Below are positions 1 to 7,832 of a stretch of 21,274 nucleotides of DNA, in pieces. Origin of the DNA: Pseudomonadota bacterium. Its GTDB lineage: Bacteria; Pseudomonadota; Gammaproteobacteria; Halothiobacillales; Halothiobacillaceae. The translations under genes were made by a program, and so were the position numbers. Position 1 is the first letter of the stretch, and the number at the start of each line of letters is the position of its first letter. The DNA lies in NCBI GenBank assembly GCA_021795795.1, contig JAJYPA010000086.1:1-21274 (forward strand), in the 5' to 3' direction. A model generated the notes under the pieces. That model searched no databases. It was not told the DNA's origin and saw nothing but the letters and a program-made list of their open reading frames with translations.

Positions 1-3000
1 CCCGAGAAGGAGCGTAAGCAGATCCTCATCCAGGCCATCAAGGACGCCCAGGCCATCAGCGATTTCCTCATCGAGCGCACGCCAGCGTTACAGGTGGAGC
101 CGGGTCGCGCCCCGGAGCCTGCTCCAGGGGCAGATCCGTCCCCGGAAATTCCGGCCGCCCAATCCCTAGTGACCCAGGTCCCCGACGATGTGCGCCACTT
201 CCTGGGCGTCCGGCAGGCCGCTGTCACGGACGATCTCCTGCGCGGCGAGGAAAAAGCCTTTTTCTCGGACAAGATGCGGGAGATGCAGGAGATTATCCGG
301 CAGATGCCGGCGACCTACGAGACCGACGGCCTGCCGGACAGCGAGCGGCCCGTCTCCCTGCGCTACTTCGGCCCCAACGGGGCCCAGTGGTTCATCATCG
401 AGAAAGACCGTGGTGATCCCGAGAATGAGGGGCCGGGGTTCCCAGATCAGACGCAGACCTTTGGCCTGGCCGATCTGGGCATGGGTTATCCGGAACTGGG
501 TTATATCAATATCCCGGAGATCACCCGAGCCGGCGCGGAACTGGATTACCACTTCACTCCGGCCACGCTTCTGGAGATCAAGCGGGAGCACTACCCGGAA
601 CTGGTGAGGGAGGGGCCAACCGTCTCCCGCGGCGATTACGTCCGGTACAAGGACGAGATCGTGTACAAGGGCGCAGAGATCGAGGCCGTCGTGCTCGATC
701 CCGCCCAGGCCGGCGAAGTGACGCGGCTGCGGCGCATCTACCGGTGGCCGGAAGGGACCCCGGGCATGGACGGGGCGGACCACATCATGCCCACGGTGCT
801 GCCGGAGCATCTGCTGGAGCACATTCCAGGCGCCGTCCAGCCCGGGCTGGATCTGGACGCCATCGATCCGCAGACCGATGCGTACAAACGCACCATGGGC
901 ATGGACGATGCGCGTGGCCGGGCGGTGGATGCCGTGCTCGCGGCGGTCGATGCCGCGCGCGGGCGTTCAGAGCGGTCGGCGGCCCTGCAGGCGGCAGCCG
1001 CGCCGGAACCTGCCCTTGATCCTGATCTGGTGGCCTTCCTGGAGGAACGCAACCAGATCCGGCAGGGCGAGCATCCGAATTTCGCGGGCTTGAGCGATCC
1101 GGTAGCCAACGCCGGTGACTTTGTCACCCGCCATGCCGAGAGAAACCCGGCAATCGCGCGGAAATGGGCGGAGACCATCCGGGAGAACCTGTCCGCTTAT
1201 TCGGATGCGGTGGGACTGAGTCCGGATTCCCTGTCCGCAATCGCTTCTCAGATGGAATCCGGCGCACGGCGCATGGAACGCCCGCAGATAGGCGACCTCG
1301 TGCGTTTCGAGCCGCACGATCCCGGAGTCACTGCCGAGCCCTTTGCCGGTCGGGTGGTTGCCGCGCTGGATACCAATACCGGCGACATGCGTTATCACCT
1401 TCGGGCGGAGACTGGTCCCGATCAGGGCGTCGAGGCACGGGTCTATGGTCGAGACGGCACTTTCCGATCGGTGGACCTGGAAGAGGCCGTGGGATTCGAT
1501 CGGGCCAGGGATTCGGAGATGGAATCGGCCTCCCGCACGGCCTGGGTACTTGAGAAATCCAACGCCGCCTTGACCTTGGGCGTCGAGCAGATGGAGCAGA
1601 TGCGTCGTCAGGTCGATGACCCGCATTTTGACAAAGCTTTGGAGTCGGCACACAGCGCCCTGGCCCTTCCTTCGGAACCGCGCTTTATCTGGGAACGGGC
1701 CGAGGCATTGAACGATGTGATCGTTGAGATGGAGCAGGCCAAGTCGCTTTTCGAGGATAATGACGGACAGATCCAGGAAGCTATCGATTCCGGCACTCAG
1801 GTTATGAGCGTGTACGAGTCCATCCGCTTGGACACTCCGGAGGTTGCCCAGAAGGAACAAGCGGTCCGGGAGTACCGGGAGTTTTACGACCAGATGCCAG
1901 AGCGTGCAGACAAGCTCATGGCAGAAATACGCGAACGCGCTGCCAGTTTGGCCCCGGCGGATTTCCGTGGGTTTTCGGAAATGGCGCAGGATTTCAAAAA
2001 GGGGGTTGACGATGTTTTTGGGATCATTCGCGAGGGAGAAAACCGGGGAGCTTCGGCCCCGGATTTGCGTCTGGCACAGGCCCTTTCGAGGGAAAGCATC
2101 GCTGACTTGCCGGTCGTCAAAAACGCTCGTAAACAGTCGCGGTTAGCTGGTGATCGGTTTCACGATCTGGACACGGAATTGCGCGAGGGATTCCGGAAAC
2201 GGCTCCGGGAGCACGGCAAGGAATTGTTGCAGTCCGGCACACTCCAGGAGCCTCGCGAGATTGTCCAGGCGGTCTACTGGAAACATGGGATCGAGGCTGG
2301 TCCAGACAGTCCTATGGTCGACAAGCTGATTGCTGCGGTGCAGGAGAGAGACCTCAAGACCCTGACGAATTGGATTGGTCATAACAGTCTGAACCCCGGC
2401 TCTGAGGAAGCCTTTTCCCGCTTGACCGGGGTGAAGCTCGGGAATACGCAGAAAGAACGTGTGGCGCAACTGCAGGAGTGGGCGGGACCAGAACGTGTCG
2501 AGGCGCTGCGGAAGGAACGCGAGGATGCGGAAAAGAGCCGCGCCGACGAAGCTCCGCGCAAGGCGGTTCGGCAGACTTTCGACGCATTGACTGCAATCAA
2601 CGTCCGCCTTTCCGAGAAGAGCGTGGAGACGATGGACGGACAGGAATGGATAGAAGCCAAGGTAGCCGAAGGCTATACGACTGTAGGAACTCACAAAAAA
2701 GGTGCGATCACGCTTCGCCATCTGGAAAACCCGGAGAATAGGCAAACGGTTTGGTTGAAAGATTCGCGTTTTCAGTCGTATTGCAAGGCAATTCAGGCGC
2801 TAGAGCCATCCGGCGATGTAGCAAAGGCCATGGAGACGGCGAAGATTCCGCTGGCCGAAAAGCCCAAGGAGATTGAGCCCGTCCGCGACCCGGCCCCCGC
2901 CCAGAAACAGGAAGCCGTGGATCCCTTTGAAGCCAAGCGCAGGGCCGTCGTGCAGGCGATGGAGGCCGATGGCTGGAAAATCCTGCCCGGTGAGCCAGAG

Positions 3001-3660
3001 GGCGGTGACCGGCTCAAAAAGTCCTACCTGGTGCGAAAGGATCCGGCCAAGGGCGGGGACTATTTTCGTGGAAAATCGGAATTTAAAACCTCGGCGGTGG
3101 CCCATGTGCGCACCAACGGTATCCGCGTGGAGTTCGGGGACAACCCGTATTTCGTGACCGACCCCACGGCCATTACTGTGGGCCGCACGGCGCCTGCCCC
3201 GGAAGCCATAGCAGAACGCATGGATACCCAGACCAAGGCGAAGATCGCCAAAGCGTTCGAGCACCTGGGGGTGACGGCGGTGGTGGACAGCGGGACAAAA
3301 AGCGCCCCGGAAAAACCCGAACCGTCCCGCGACCCGGCAGCCGCTCTCCATGACCTCGCCCGCGCCCTGGACGCCCTGAACGGGCATACCCTGCCCGTCA
3401 CCCAAAAGGACGGCACGCAAAAGACGGTGGCGGCCCGGGATTATCTGGAAGCGGGCCTCAGCCGTGGCATGACCGCCACCGAGGATCTGGGGAGTGCCGT
3501 GCGCTGGTACAGCCCGGAACACGGAACACGGTTCTCCCGGACCATCACGGATGCAAAGCTGACGGCCGCGCTCAAGCAGGCCGCCGCCGTGGACAGGAAT
3601 GTGGGCAACGCCATACACGCGGCCCAGCGCAGCAAGGCCAACGAGTTGGACTTTGAATAG
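1..3660 (+). CDS. Large accessory protein of unknown function, 5' end outside window
   Basis: The frame is open from base 1 (reading PEKERKQILIQAIKDAQAIS) to the stop at 3658-3660, giving at least 1,219 residues. The GTG at 94 has no ribosome binding site and lies inside continuous coding-like sequence, so the real start is upstream of the window. I do not recognise a catalytic domain. Visible parts are a Pro/Ala-rich stretch near the window start, two short beta-rich segments starting GDYVRY and GDLVRF that could be SH3/KOW-like, long charged helical regions in the middle, and a C-terminal third with basic beta-rich blocks separated by Pro/Glu linkers. Very large multi-domain proteins of this kind (polyvalent proteins) are common in conjugative elements, sometimes with relaxase, primase or anti-restriction domains; such a domain could lie upstream. 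The next gene starts nine bases later, so they probably share a transcript. Confidence 0.75.
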   Translation, partial: PEKERKQILIQAIKDAQAISDFLIERTPALQVEPGRAPEPAPGADPSPEIPAAQSLVTQVPDDVRHFLGVRQAAVTDDLLRGEEKAFFSDKMREMQEIIRQMPATYETDGLPDSERPVSLRYFGPNGAQWFIIEKDRGDPENEGPGFPDQTQTFGLADLGMGYPELGYINIPEITRAGAELDYHFTPATLLEIKREHYPELVREGPTVSRGDYVRYKDEIVYKGAEIEAVVLDPAQAGEVTRLRRIYRWPEGTPGMDGADHIMPTVLPEHLLEHIPGAVQPGLDLDAIDPQTDAYKRTMGMDDARGRAVDAVLAAVDAARGRSERSAALQAAAAPEPALDPDLVAFLEERNQIRQGEHPNFAGLSDPVANAGDFVTRHAERNPAIARKWAETIRENLSAYSDAVGLSPDSLSAIASQMESGARRMERPQIGDLVRFEPHDPGVTAEPFAGRVVAALDTNTGDMRYHLRAETGPDQGVEARVYGRDGTFRSVDLEEAVGFDRARDSEMESASRTAWVLEKSNAALTLGVEQMEQMRRQVDDPHFDKALESAHSALALPSEPRFIWERAEALNDVIVEMEQAKSLFEDNDGQIQEAIDSGTQVMSVYESIRLDTPEVAQKEQAVREYREFYDQMPERADKLMAEIRERAASLAPADFRGFSEMAQDFKKGVDDVFGIIREGENRGASAPDLRLAQALSRESIADLPVVKNARKQSRLAGDRFHDLDTELREGFRKRLREHGKELLQSGTLQEPREIVQAVYWKHGIEAGPDSPMVDKLIAAVQERDLKTLTNWIGHNSLNPGSEEAFSRLTGVKLGNTQKERVAQLQEWAGPERVEALRKEREDAEKSRADEAPRKAVRQTFDALTAINVRLSEKSVETMDGQEWIEAKVAEGYTTVGTHKKGAITLRHLENPENRQTVWLKDSRFQSYCKAIQALEPSGDVAKAMETAKIPLAEKPKEIEPVRDPAPAQKQEAVDPFEAKRRAVVQAMEADGWKILPGEPEGGDRLKKSYLVRKDPAKGGDYFRGKSEFKTSAVAHVRTNGIRVEFGDNPYFVTDPTAITVGRTAPAPEAIAERMDTQTKAKIAKAFEHLGVTAVVDSGTKSAPEKPEPSRDPAAALHDLARALDALNGHTLPVTQKDGTQKTVAARDYLEAGLSRGMTATEDLGSAVRWYSPEHGTRFSRTITDAKLTAALKQAAAVDRNVGNAIHAAQRSKANELDFE

Positions 3661-3669
3661 GAGACAGGC

Positions 3670-4035
3670 ATGGGATGGTTCCGTGGGATATTCGGCACCA
3701 ACCGGGCACAACCGGCAGGCAATCTCTGGATCGGGGCCGATCCGGAACATCTGCAGCCCGTAGATGACCCGGAAGGCTTGGGCGGCTACCAGCTCGCCAT
3801 CGACAAGCTGATCCGCGAGACGGCACCGGAGCGGCTATATCTCCGGTCCGGTGATCCGGTGGACCTGAGCATGGTCCGGAAGGCCCTGGAGTATCTGTCC
3901 TATATCGGCGGAGAGGTTGCCGTCGCCGATCAGATGCCAGACGACGAGGTGGCTGCGATTTTTGGTGTGGATGTGCCCACCTATCGGGCGACAGTGGCAA
4001 ATCCCGACGGCAATGCGGGGGAGTATGCCGGATGA
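3670..4035 (+). CDS. Small hypothetical protein
   Basis: This 121-residue protein starts at an ATG nine bases after the preceding stop, with a GGAGA ribosome binding site in between, so it is cotranscribed with the large gene. It begins MGWFRGIFGTNRAQ, an amphipathic start, followed by an acidic, mostly helical body (about residues 40-110). I do not recognise a family. It has no signal peptide, membrane segment or cysteine cluster. The same frame stays open after its TGA for another 200 bases of plausible coding sequence, so the protein could be the shortened N-terminal part of a longer ancestor. Existence as a gene is likely; function is unknown. Confidence 0.6.
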   Translation: MGWFRGIFGTNRAQPAGNLWIGADPEHLQPVDDPEGLGGYQLAIDKLIRETAPERLYLRSGDPVDLSMVRKALEYLSYIGGEVAVADQMPDDEVAAIFGVDVPTYRATVANPDGNAGEYAG

Positions 4036-4262
4036 TGCGCTCCTGTCCTCCCATCTGGAGCCATCGATTTTGGTTATCTCCCGGAGGATGCAGCAAAACG
4101 CATCCGCCGTCAGGCGGGGCCCATTCGTCTGCTGGAATCGGATCATTACAAAAAGAAGATTCCGCTTCTGCAACGTGACGCACCCATCACGAGATCCCTG
4201 GAAGGGACGCCCTTTCGCGCTAGGCCAGAAGCGGATGGTACGAGATTAGTGGATGAACAGGC
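4025..4262 (+). pseudogene. Possible degraded reading frame between two accessory genes
   Basis: The 313 bases between the stop at 4035 and the next good start (4349) hold no intact gene, but they look partly coding. Frame 2 from ATG 4025 reads MPDDALLSSHLEP. From about 4063, frame 1 reads IDFGYLPEDAAKRIRRQAG and continues with a soluble-protein-like composition to about DGTRLVDEQ near 4260. Frame 1 has no ATG, GTG or TTG of its own before this, so a single-base frameshift near 4060, or a nonsense change at 4033 in the upstream gene, would explain it. The 3' end is also unclear, since frame 1 runs on under the next gene. The remnant's family is not recognised. Confidence 0.35.
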
Positions 4263-4348
4263 CTCTTGTCGAAGGCAAAACGGGTGCAGTAAGGGCAGGC
4301 AACGGCAGCACGCCCGCCAACGGGGAAAACGCACAGGAGAAAGACATC

Positions 4349-5458
4349 ATGGCAACGCAAGCAGCGATGGAGGAATCCAGAGAGGTGTTGGAGGCGGCGG
4401 ACTCGGCAGGCCGCATGGGGCCGACGGAAAAATCCCGCGCAGTCCCGAAGGTCCTCAAGAAAAAGCTGACCCTGCCCATCACGGGCGAAGTGGATCTCCC
4501 CCGGGCGGTGCGGGAGGCCATGGAGTACCGGGTGGAGGTAGTCCCCCTGGTCCTCGACGAAGGCTCGATCCTCGCACGCCCCGAGCTGAATCCCGGCGAG
4601 CAACCCGTCGCCTACGAAGTGCTCCGGAAGGGGAATGACCTGGATGGACTGAACCCCGGGTTTCTTGTTGCGTTGGACCGGATGCGCTTCGATACCCGCC
4701 AGGATCCCCAGGCGGCGGAAAAAGCCCTTCAGAAGGCACAGGAACTCGCCGCGCAAAAGCTGGACATGGATCTCCTGATCCCTGGATACGGCAAGGCGAC
4801 CCCGGAAAACCAGGAAAAGCTCCTGAAATCCGCCTTCCGCGACGCTTTGGACGGCTGGAAGGCACCCGCCAAGGCTTCCGAACCCAGCCAGGAACCAAAG
4901 CCGGCCAGGCCGGAGCCCGAAAAGTCCCACCTTGAGCCGGAAAAAGAGGCCTCCGCAACAAAACAGCCGGAGCCCAAAAGCAGGGAGCCGGACAACGCGG
5001 AACTAGTCCAGGACTGGCCTAAAACGCAGGGCACTCCGCCGGCCAAAGCGCGTCCGGCCTTCGAGCGCCACGCCCCGGAGCCCCTTCTGGCGCACAAGAA
5101 CCGGCCTTTGGTATTGGACTACGGGGATCATATTACGGTCACCCGCCGGGCCATGCTGGGTATTGGCACGTCGGCGAGACAAAGGCGCGAGCAGGCGGTC
5201 AGCACCGCCTTGCAGGCCGCCGTACAGCGGTTCGGGGAACCCGTCCACTTCGAGGGCAATCCCCAGTTTTTGCGGGAGACCGCGGCAATGGCCGTGAAGC
5301 TGGGGATCTCTTTGGAACCCGGCAGCAAGCTGGCCGAACAGGTGTACCGGGAGGCTCAGGAAAAGGCCGCCCGGGTGCGGAGGAACACGCTGGGTCCGGC
5401 CAGAAAGGCGCCGGAGCCGCAAAGAACCCTGCAGCAGGATCGTGGATTGGAACGGTAA
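4349..5458 (+). CDS. LPD7-like domain protein of the conjugative element
   Basis: The protein has 369 residues when started at ATG 4349, which has an AGGAGA ribosome binding site eight bases upstream. An in-frame ATG at 4253 lacks such a site and is less likely. Residues 30-150 form an uncharacterised helical/beta region, residues 171-245 are a Pro/Glu/Lys-rich disordered linker, and residues 249-330 (starting HKNRPLVLDYGDHITV, ending before a basic coiled tail) resemble the large polyvalent protein-associated domain LPD7, which recurs in relaxases and other proteins of mobile elements. It is likely a DNA-transfer or maintenance accessory, but the LPD7 assignment is from pattern memory and no enzyme motif is visible. 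The next gene follows 15 bases later. Confidence 0.65.
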   Translation: MATQAAMEESREVLEAADSAGRMGPTEKSRAVPKVLKKKLTLPITGEVDLPRAVREAMEYRVEVVPLVLDEGSILARPELNPGEQPVAYEVLRKGNDLDGLNPGFLVALDRMRFDTRQDPQAAEKALQKAQELAAQKLDMDLLIPGYGKATPENQEKLLKSAFRDALDGWKAPAKASEPSQEPKPARPEPEKSHLEPEKEASATKQPEPKSREPDNAELVQDWPKTQGTPPAKARPAFERHAPEPLLAHKNRPLVLDYGDHITVTRRAMLGIGTSARQRREQAVSTALQAAVQRFGEPVHFEGNPQFLRETAAMAVKLGISLEPGSKLAEQVYREAQEKAARVRRNTLGPARKAPEPQRTLQQDRGLER

Positions 5459-5473
5459 AAAAGGAGAGCAGTC

Positions 5474-6625
5474 ATGCCAGTACGAATGATGCAGCGCAAT
5501 AATCTGGTCAACGGCTTCATCGAGGTCAACGACGAGGCCACGGAAAAGGCCCTGGCCCAGGCCAAGGCCGAAATCGGCGACGCCGCCTGGAAACAGGGGC
5601 ATAGCCCGGAGACCGAGCAGGTTGTCCGGGCCGCCCTGAAAGCGCAGGGGGCCCGCTACGAGACGGAACTGACCGGGAAGCTCACGGGGGTTTCTCTGGC
5701 CGAAACCCAAGCCAACGGCGCGAAGTTCCAGAAACTGCGCGTTACCCTGGAAAACGGCGGGGACAAGACCATCCTGTCGGCCGATCTGGGAAGCGAGTAC
5801 GCCCAGCGCCTCATCGCCAAGCTGGATCGCGCGACCCAAGAACATGCGGGCCAGACGGTGACCATCGGCGGCTTCGCGGAGCAGGTGGAGAAGAACGGAA
5901 GAACCTTCACCAATCACGTGGCCACCCTGAAAGACGCTCAGAAACAGGAAACCCAGGCCGCTCCCGGGCACTTCGAGCGGGCGAAGGAAGCCATCGACAA
6001 GGCGCAGGAGCCCTTGCGGCAATCCGGCATGGGAGAAAACCGGGAACTCCTGAACCAGGTCGCTCAGGCCGCGCGGGAGCAGTATTTTGCGGGCGTGGTT
6101 CCGGATCTGGCCGGCCGTCTCAAGGAGCAGGGCGTCACCCAGACGCAGAGGCTCCCACGTCTGGAAGGCCACCAGAAGGACGAACAGGGGACCTGGCGCA
6201 GCGTGGGGCTCTACGTGGACCAACAGGGCAAGCCCCGCGGCGTCCTGGCGGTCGAGAACAAAGAGCAGGGCGTGAAGGAGCGCCACAGCGTCGCGTTTCA
6301 GGAGCGCACCTCGAAATCGGGCATCCCCATGCTGGCCGCATCCGCGGCGCGGGAGGACGGAAGCAAGCTCTACGTCAACGTCCTGCCCCACGAGAACCGC
6401 AGCACGGGGGAGAAGTTTCTGTCCGCCTCTTTCGGGGAGCGGGACCCGGCGGGCACCTTCCGGCAGATCGAGGGCCAGGGCGGTGGTCTGAAGCCCAACG
6501 AGGCCATGATGCAGGCCGGGGACAAGGACCGCACGGTGCAACTGGTCCGCGACAAGCTGGGCGTGGACGTGCTGGCGAAGCACCGCGAGAAAGGGCAGGA
6601 ACAGGCCCAGGGAGTAGAGCGATGA
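5474..6625 (+). CDS. Hypothetical protein with OB-fold-like N-terminal segment
   Basis: 383 residues from an ATG preceded by AAGGAGA at good spacing. Residues 62-154 alternate short beta strands (GKLTGVSL, FQKLRVTLENG, QTVTIGGFAEQV, RTFTNHVATL) in a way that suggests an OB-fold, like proteins that bind single-stranded DNA. Residues 225-325 form a second beta-rich unit (KLYVNVLPHENRS, FLSASFGERDP) joined by a helical linker. No signal peptide or membrane segment is seen. The stop overlaps the start of the next gene (ATGA), so the two are translationally coupled. A role on single-stranded DNA during transfer would suit its place just ahead of ssb, but this is inference from fold-like pattern and context only. 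Confidence 0.65.
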   Translation: MPVRMMQRNNLVNGFIEVNDEATEKALAQAKAEIGDAAWKQGHSPETEQVVRAALKAQGARYETELTGKLTGVSLAETQANGAKFQKLRVTLENGGDKTILSADLGSEYAQRLIAKLDRATQEHAGQTVTIGGFAEQVEKNGRTFTNHVATLKDAQKQETQAAPGHFERAKEAIDKAQEPLRQSGMGENRELLNQVAQAAREQYFAGVVPDLAGRLKEQGVTQTQRLPRLEGHQKDEQGTWRSVGLYVDQQGKPRGVLAVENKEQGVKERHSVAFQERTSKSGIPMLAASAAREDGSKLYVNVLPHENRSTGEKFLSASFGERDPAGTFRQIEGQGGGLKPNEAMMQAGDKDRTVQLVRDKLGVDVLAKHREKGQEQAQGVER

Positions 6626-6897
6626 AGCACGGACAGGCGCTGGAACAATGGGCCCTGGCCGATCTCGGCAGGGCCAAGGACGAGGCCCGGCGGGAGCGCC
6701 TGAAAAAGCTCCTGGCGGAACTGCACCGGCACCCGGACAGCCATACCCTGCCCGTGGGGTCGGCCCAGCGGCAGATGGTCGAGTCCCACGAGCGCCGGGT
6801 CATGGAGCACGCCATGCACCTGGGCTATGAACCGCCGGAAAAGGCGATCCAGGACTTAGGGATACACCTGGGCCTGGAGTTAGGGCTGGGGCTCTAA
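6622..6897 (+). CDS. Small helical hypothetical protein
   Basis: 91 residues, start codon overlapping the stop of the preceding gene as ATGA, which implies coupled translation. The sequence is almost wholly helical and charged, with a basic segment RRERLKKLLAELHRH (about residues 23-37) and two further predicted helices; it ends in a Leu/Gly-rich tail (LGLELGLGL). It lacks cysteines and any recognisable DNA-binding turn. It probably works with the upstream OB-fold-like protein, as the two genes are fused at the translational level, but I do not recognise the family. It is the last gene of this plus-strand run before a long non-coding stretch. Confidence 0.6.
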   Translation: MKHGQALEQWALADLGRAKDEARRERLKKLLAELHRHPDSHTLPVGSAQRQMVESHERRVMEHAMHLGYEPPEKAIQDLGIHLGLELGLGL

Positions 6898-7294
6898 GTC
6901 CTCCCTGCGCACGAAACGGGTGGAGATCATTGCCCCGATGCTCTGCGGAAATCTACCGGGCGTGGCCGTTTCCCAATGGATCGCCGAACCGGATTCATCC
7001 GGACGGCCCGCCGCTTTCCATTGGCATTCCGCCAATCATCCGACGGGCAAATCTCTCAGAATGGTAATCCATGTTGATATACACAATGACCTGCAAATCG
7101 TCGAAAAGGCCATGGTGGAGGCCGCCAATAGCTTCCTGATGCCCTATGGAGTGCCCCCGCCGTCGAGACGCAGGTGGGGGATGCATGGGCGCATTGACCG
7201 GGTCACCGTCTCCGCTATCCGTCCATCGCAACAACCCGATGCTATACCCACCCAAGGCCAGATTTCCCAGCCTCTGAAACGAAAGGAGAACGCC
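6898..7294 (+). other. 397-bp stretch without a confident gene, upstream of ssb
   Basis: Frame 2 is open from a GTG at 6920 and runs in frame into ssb, but it has no good ribosome binding site and the ssb ATG at 7295 has a clear one (AAAGGAG), so I treat the stretch as non-coding or relic. It carries the GCTATACC box at 7241-7248 and, around 7144-7175, a G/C-rich imperfect hairpin with runs of five C and five G. An origin of transfer or regulatory leader would fit here, but no known nic sequence was found. Confidence 0.4.
7241..7248 (+). promoter_or_regulatory. GCTATACC box upstream of ssb
   Basis: The octamer GCTATACC ends 46 bases before the ssb start codon. The same octamer stands 30-36 bases before traF, traG and traB in the same orientation to each gene. 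No matching -35 element is visible, so it looks more like a shared regulator site or an unusual promoter element than a standard sigma-70 promoter. Confidence 0.45.
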
Positions 7295-7593
7295 ATGTCT
7301 GGAATCAACAAAGTCATTTTGCTGGGTCACCTGGGCTGGGATCCGGAAATACGGTACATGCCCGACGGGACGGCCAACGCTACCCTGAACGTGACAACGT
7401 CCGAGACCTACAAAGACCGCGACGGCAACAAGCAGGAGCGTACGGAGTGGCATCTGGCTGTTTTCTGGGGCCGGACGGCCTCCTGCTGACCAGGGCGCAG
7501 GTGTACCTGGGGTCTCGCCCGACCCGAGTTCTCAAGGATCTAGCTCGCAACTGGGGATGCACCCGACGAGTATTGACGGCCGGCGACGGTTAA
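7295..7593 (+). pseudogene. ssb: Broken single-stranded DNA-binding protein gene
   Basis: The first 60 or so residues are a clear SSB N-terminus: MSGINKVILLGHLGWDPEIR, then a YMPDGTANATLNVTTSE strand region, then ERTEWHLAVFWGR, with a strong ribosome binding site (AAAGGAG) before the ATG. After the FWGR motif the frame hits TGA at 7487-7489, giving only 64 residues against about 140-180 for the family. Frame 1 from about 7484 continues with LTRAQVYLGSRPTR, which resembles the next SSB block (normally close to L-x-KGAQVYLEGRL-x-TR), then a stop at 7591. So the gene has suffered at least one frameshift plus small deletions, and the glycine-rich linker and acidic C-terminal tip are gone. The fragment lacks most of the OB-fold and should not bind DNA normally. 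The restriction-modification module begins at once after it. Confidence 0.75.
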
Positions 7594-7601
7594 TGTTTAA
7601 T
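7573..7601 (+). promoter_or_regulatory. Sigma-70-type promoter of the methyltransferase operon
   Basis: TTGACG (7573-7578), a 17-base spacer and TTTAAT (7596-7601) each match the sigma-70 consensus at five of six positions. The expected transcription start is about 7608, which would exclude the ATG at 7593 and supports ATG 7635 as the start of the regulator gene. Confidence 0.6.
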
Positions 7602-7619
7602 AGGGTTTGGAAGAGTTTG

Positions 7620-7636
7620 ATAGACATTAAGTCTAT
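7620..7636 (+). promoter_or_regulatory. Palindromic operator candidate
   Basis: ATAGAC-ATTAA-GTCTAT is a perfect 6-bp inverted repeat with a 5-base centre. It lies about 12-28 bases after the predicted transcription start and overlaps the start codon of the MerR-like regulator at 7635. Binding there would block transcription or translation, so autoregulation by the regulator is plausible but inferred. Confidence 0.45.
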
Positions 7637-7832
7637 GAGCAAAGCTGCCCCGCAATCCAGTCATCTCACAATCACGGAAGCCGCCAATCTATTGGGCGTA
7701 TCTGTTTCGACGCTGCGTAACTGGGATCGACGGGGTAAGCTGACACCTCGCCGCCATCCGATCAATGGCTATCGCATATATGACCGTACCGAGATTGTAA
7801 GGCTCAAAGAACAGATCGAAGGGAATACATGA
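7635..7832 (+). CDS. Small MerR-type helix-turn-helix regulator
   Basis: 65 residues when started at ATG 7635. The sequence LTITEAANLLGVSVSTLRNW followed by DRRGKLTPRRHPINGYRIYD is the winged helix-turn-helix of the MerR/excisionase group: helix 1-turn-helix 2, then a wing with the R-Y motif. There is no effector or dimerisation domain, so it is a minimal DNA-binding protein. It heads the methyltransferase operon, its stop overlaps the next start (ATGA), and a palindrome spans its own start codon. A controller that limits methyltransferase expression is the likely role. It could instead be an excisionase-like factor, but no recombinase belongs to this module. No strong ribosome binding site is seen, in keeping with low expression or leader-poor translation. 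Confidence 0.7.
   Translation: MSKAAPQSSHLTITEAANLLGVSVSTLRNWDRRGKLTPRRHPINGYRIYDRTEIVRLKEQIEGNT

Noticed and set aside
2979..2990. AATCCTGCCCGG, similar to the RP4-type nic sequence
   Set aside because: It lies inside a coding frame (GWKILPGEPEG) without the flanking inverted repeat of an oriT.
6920..7294. Open frame running into ssb as a possible N-terminal extension
   Set aside because: No ribosome binding site at GTG 6920, and the ssb ATG at 7295 has AAAGGAG and begins exactly where SSB proteins begin.
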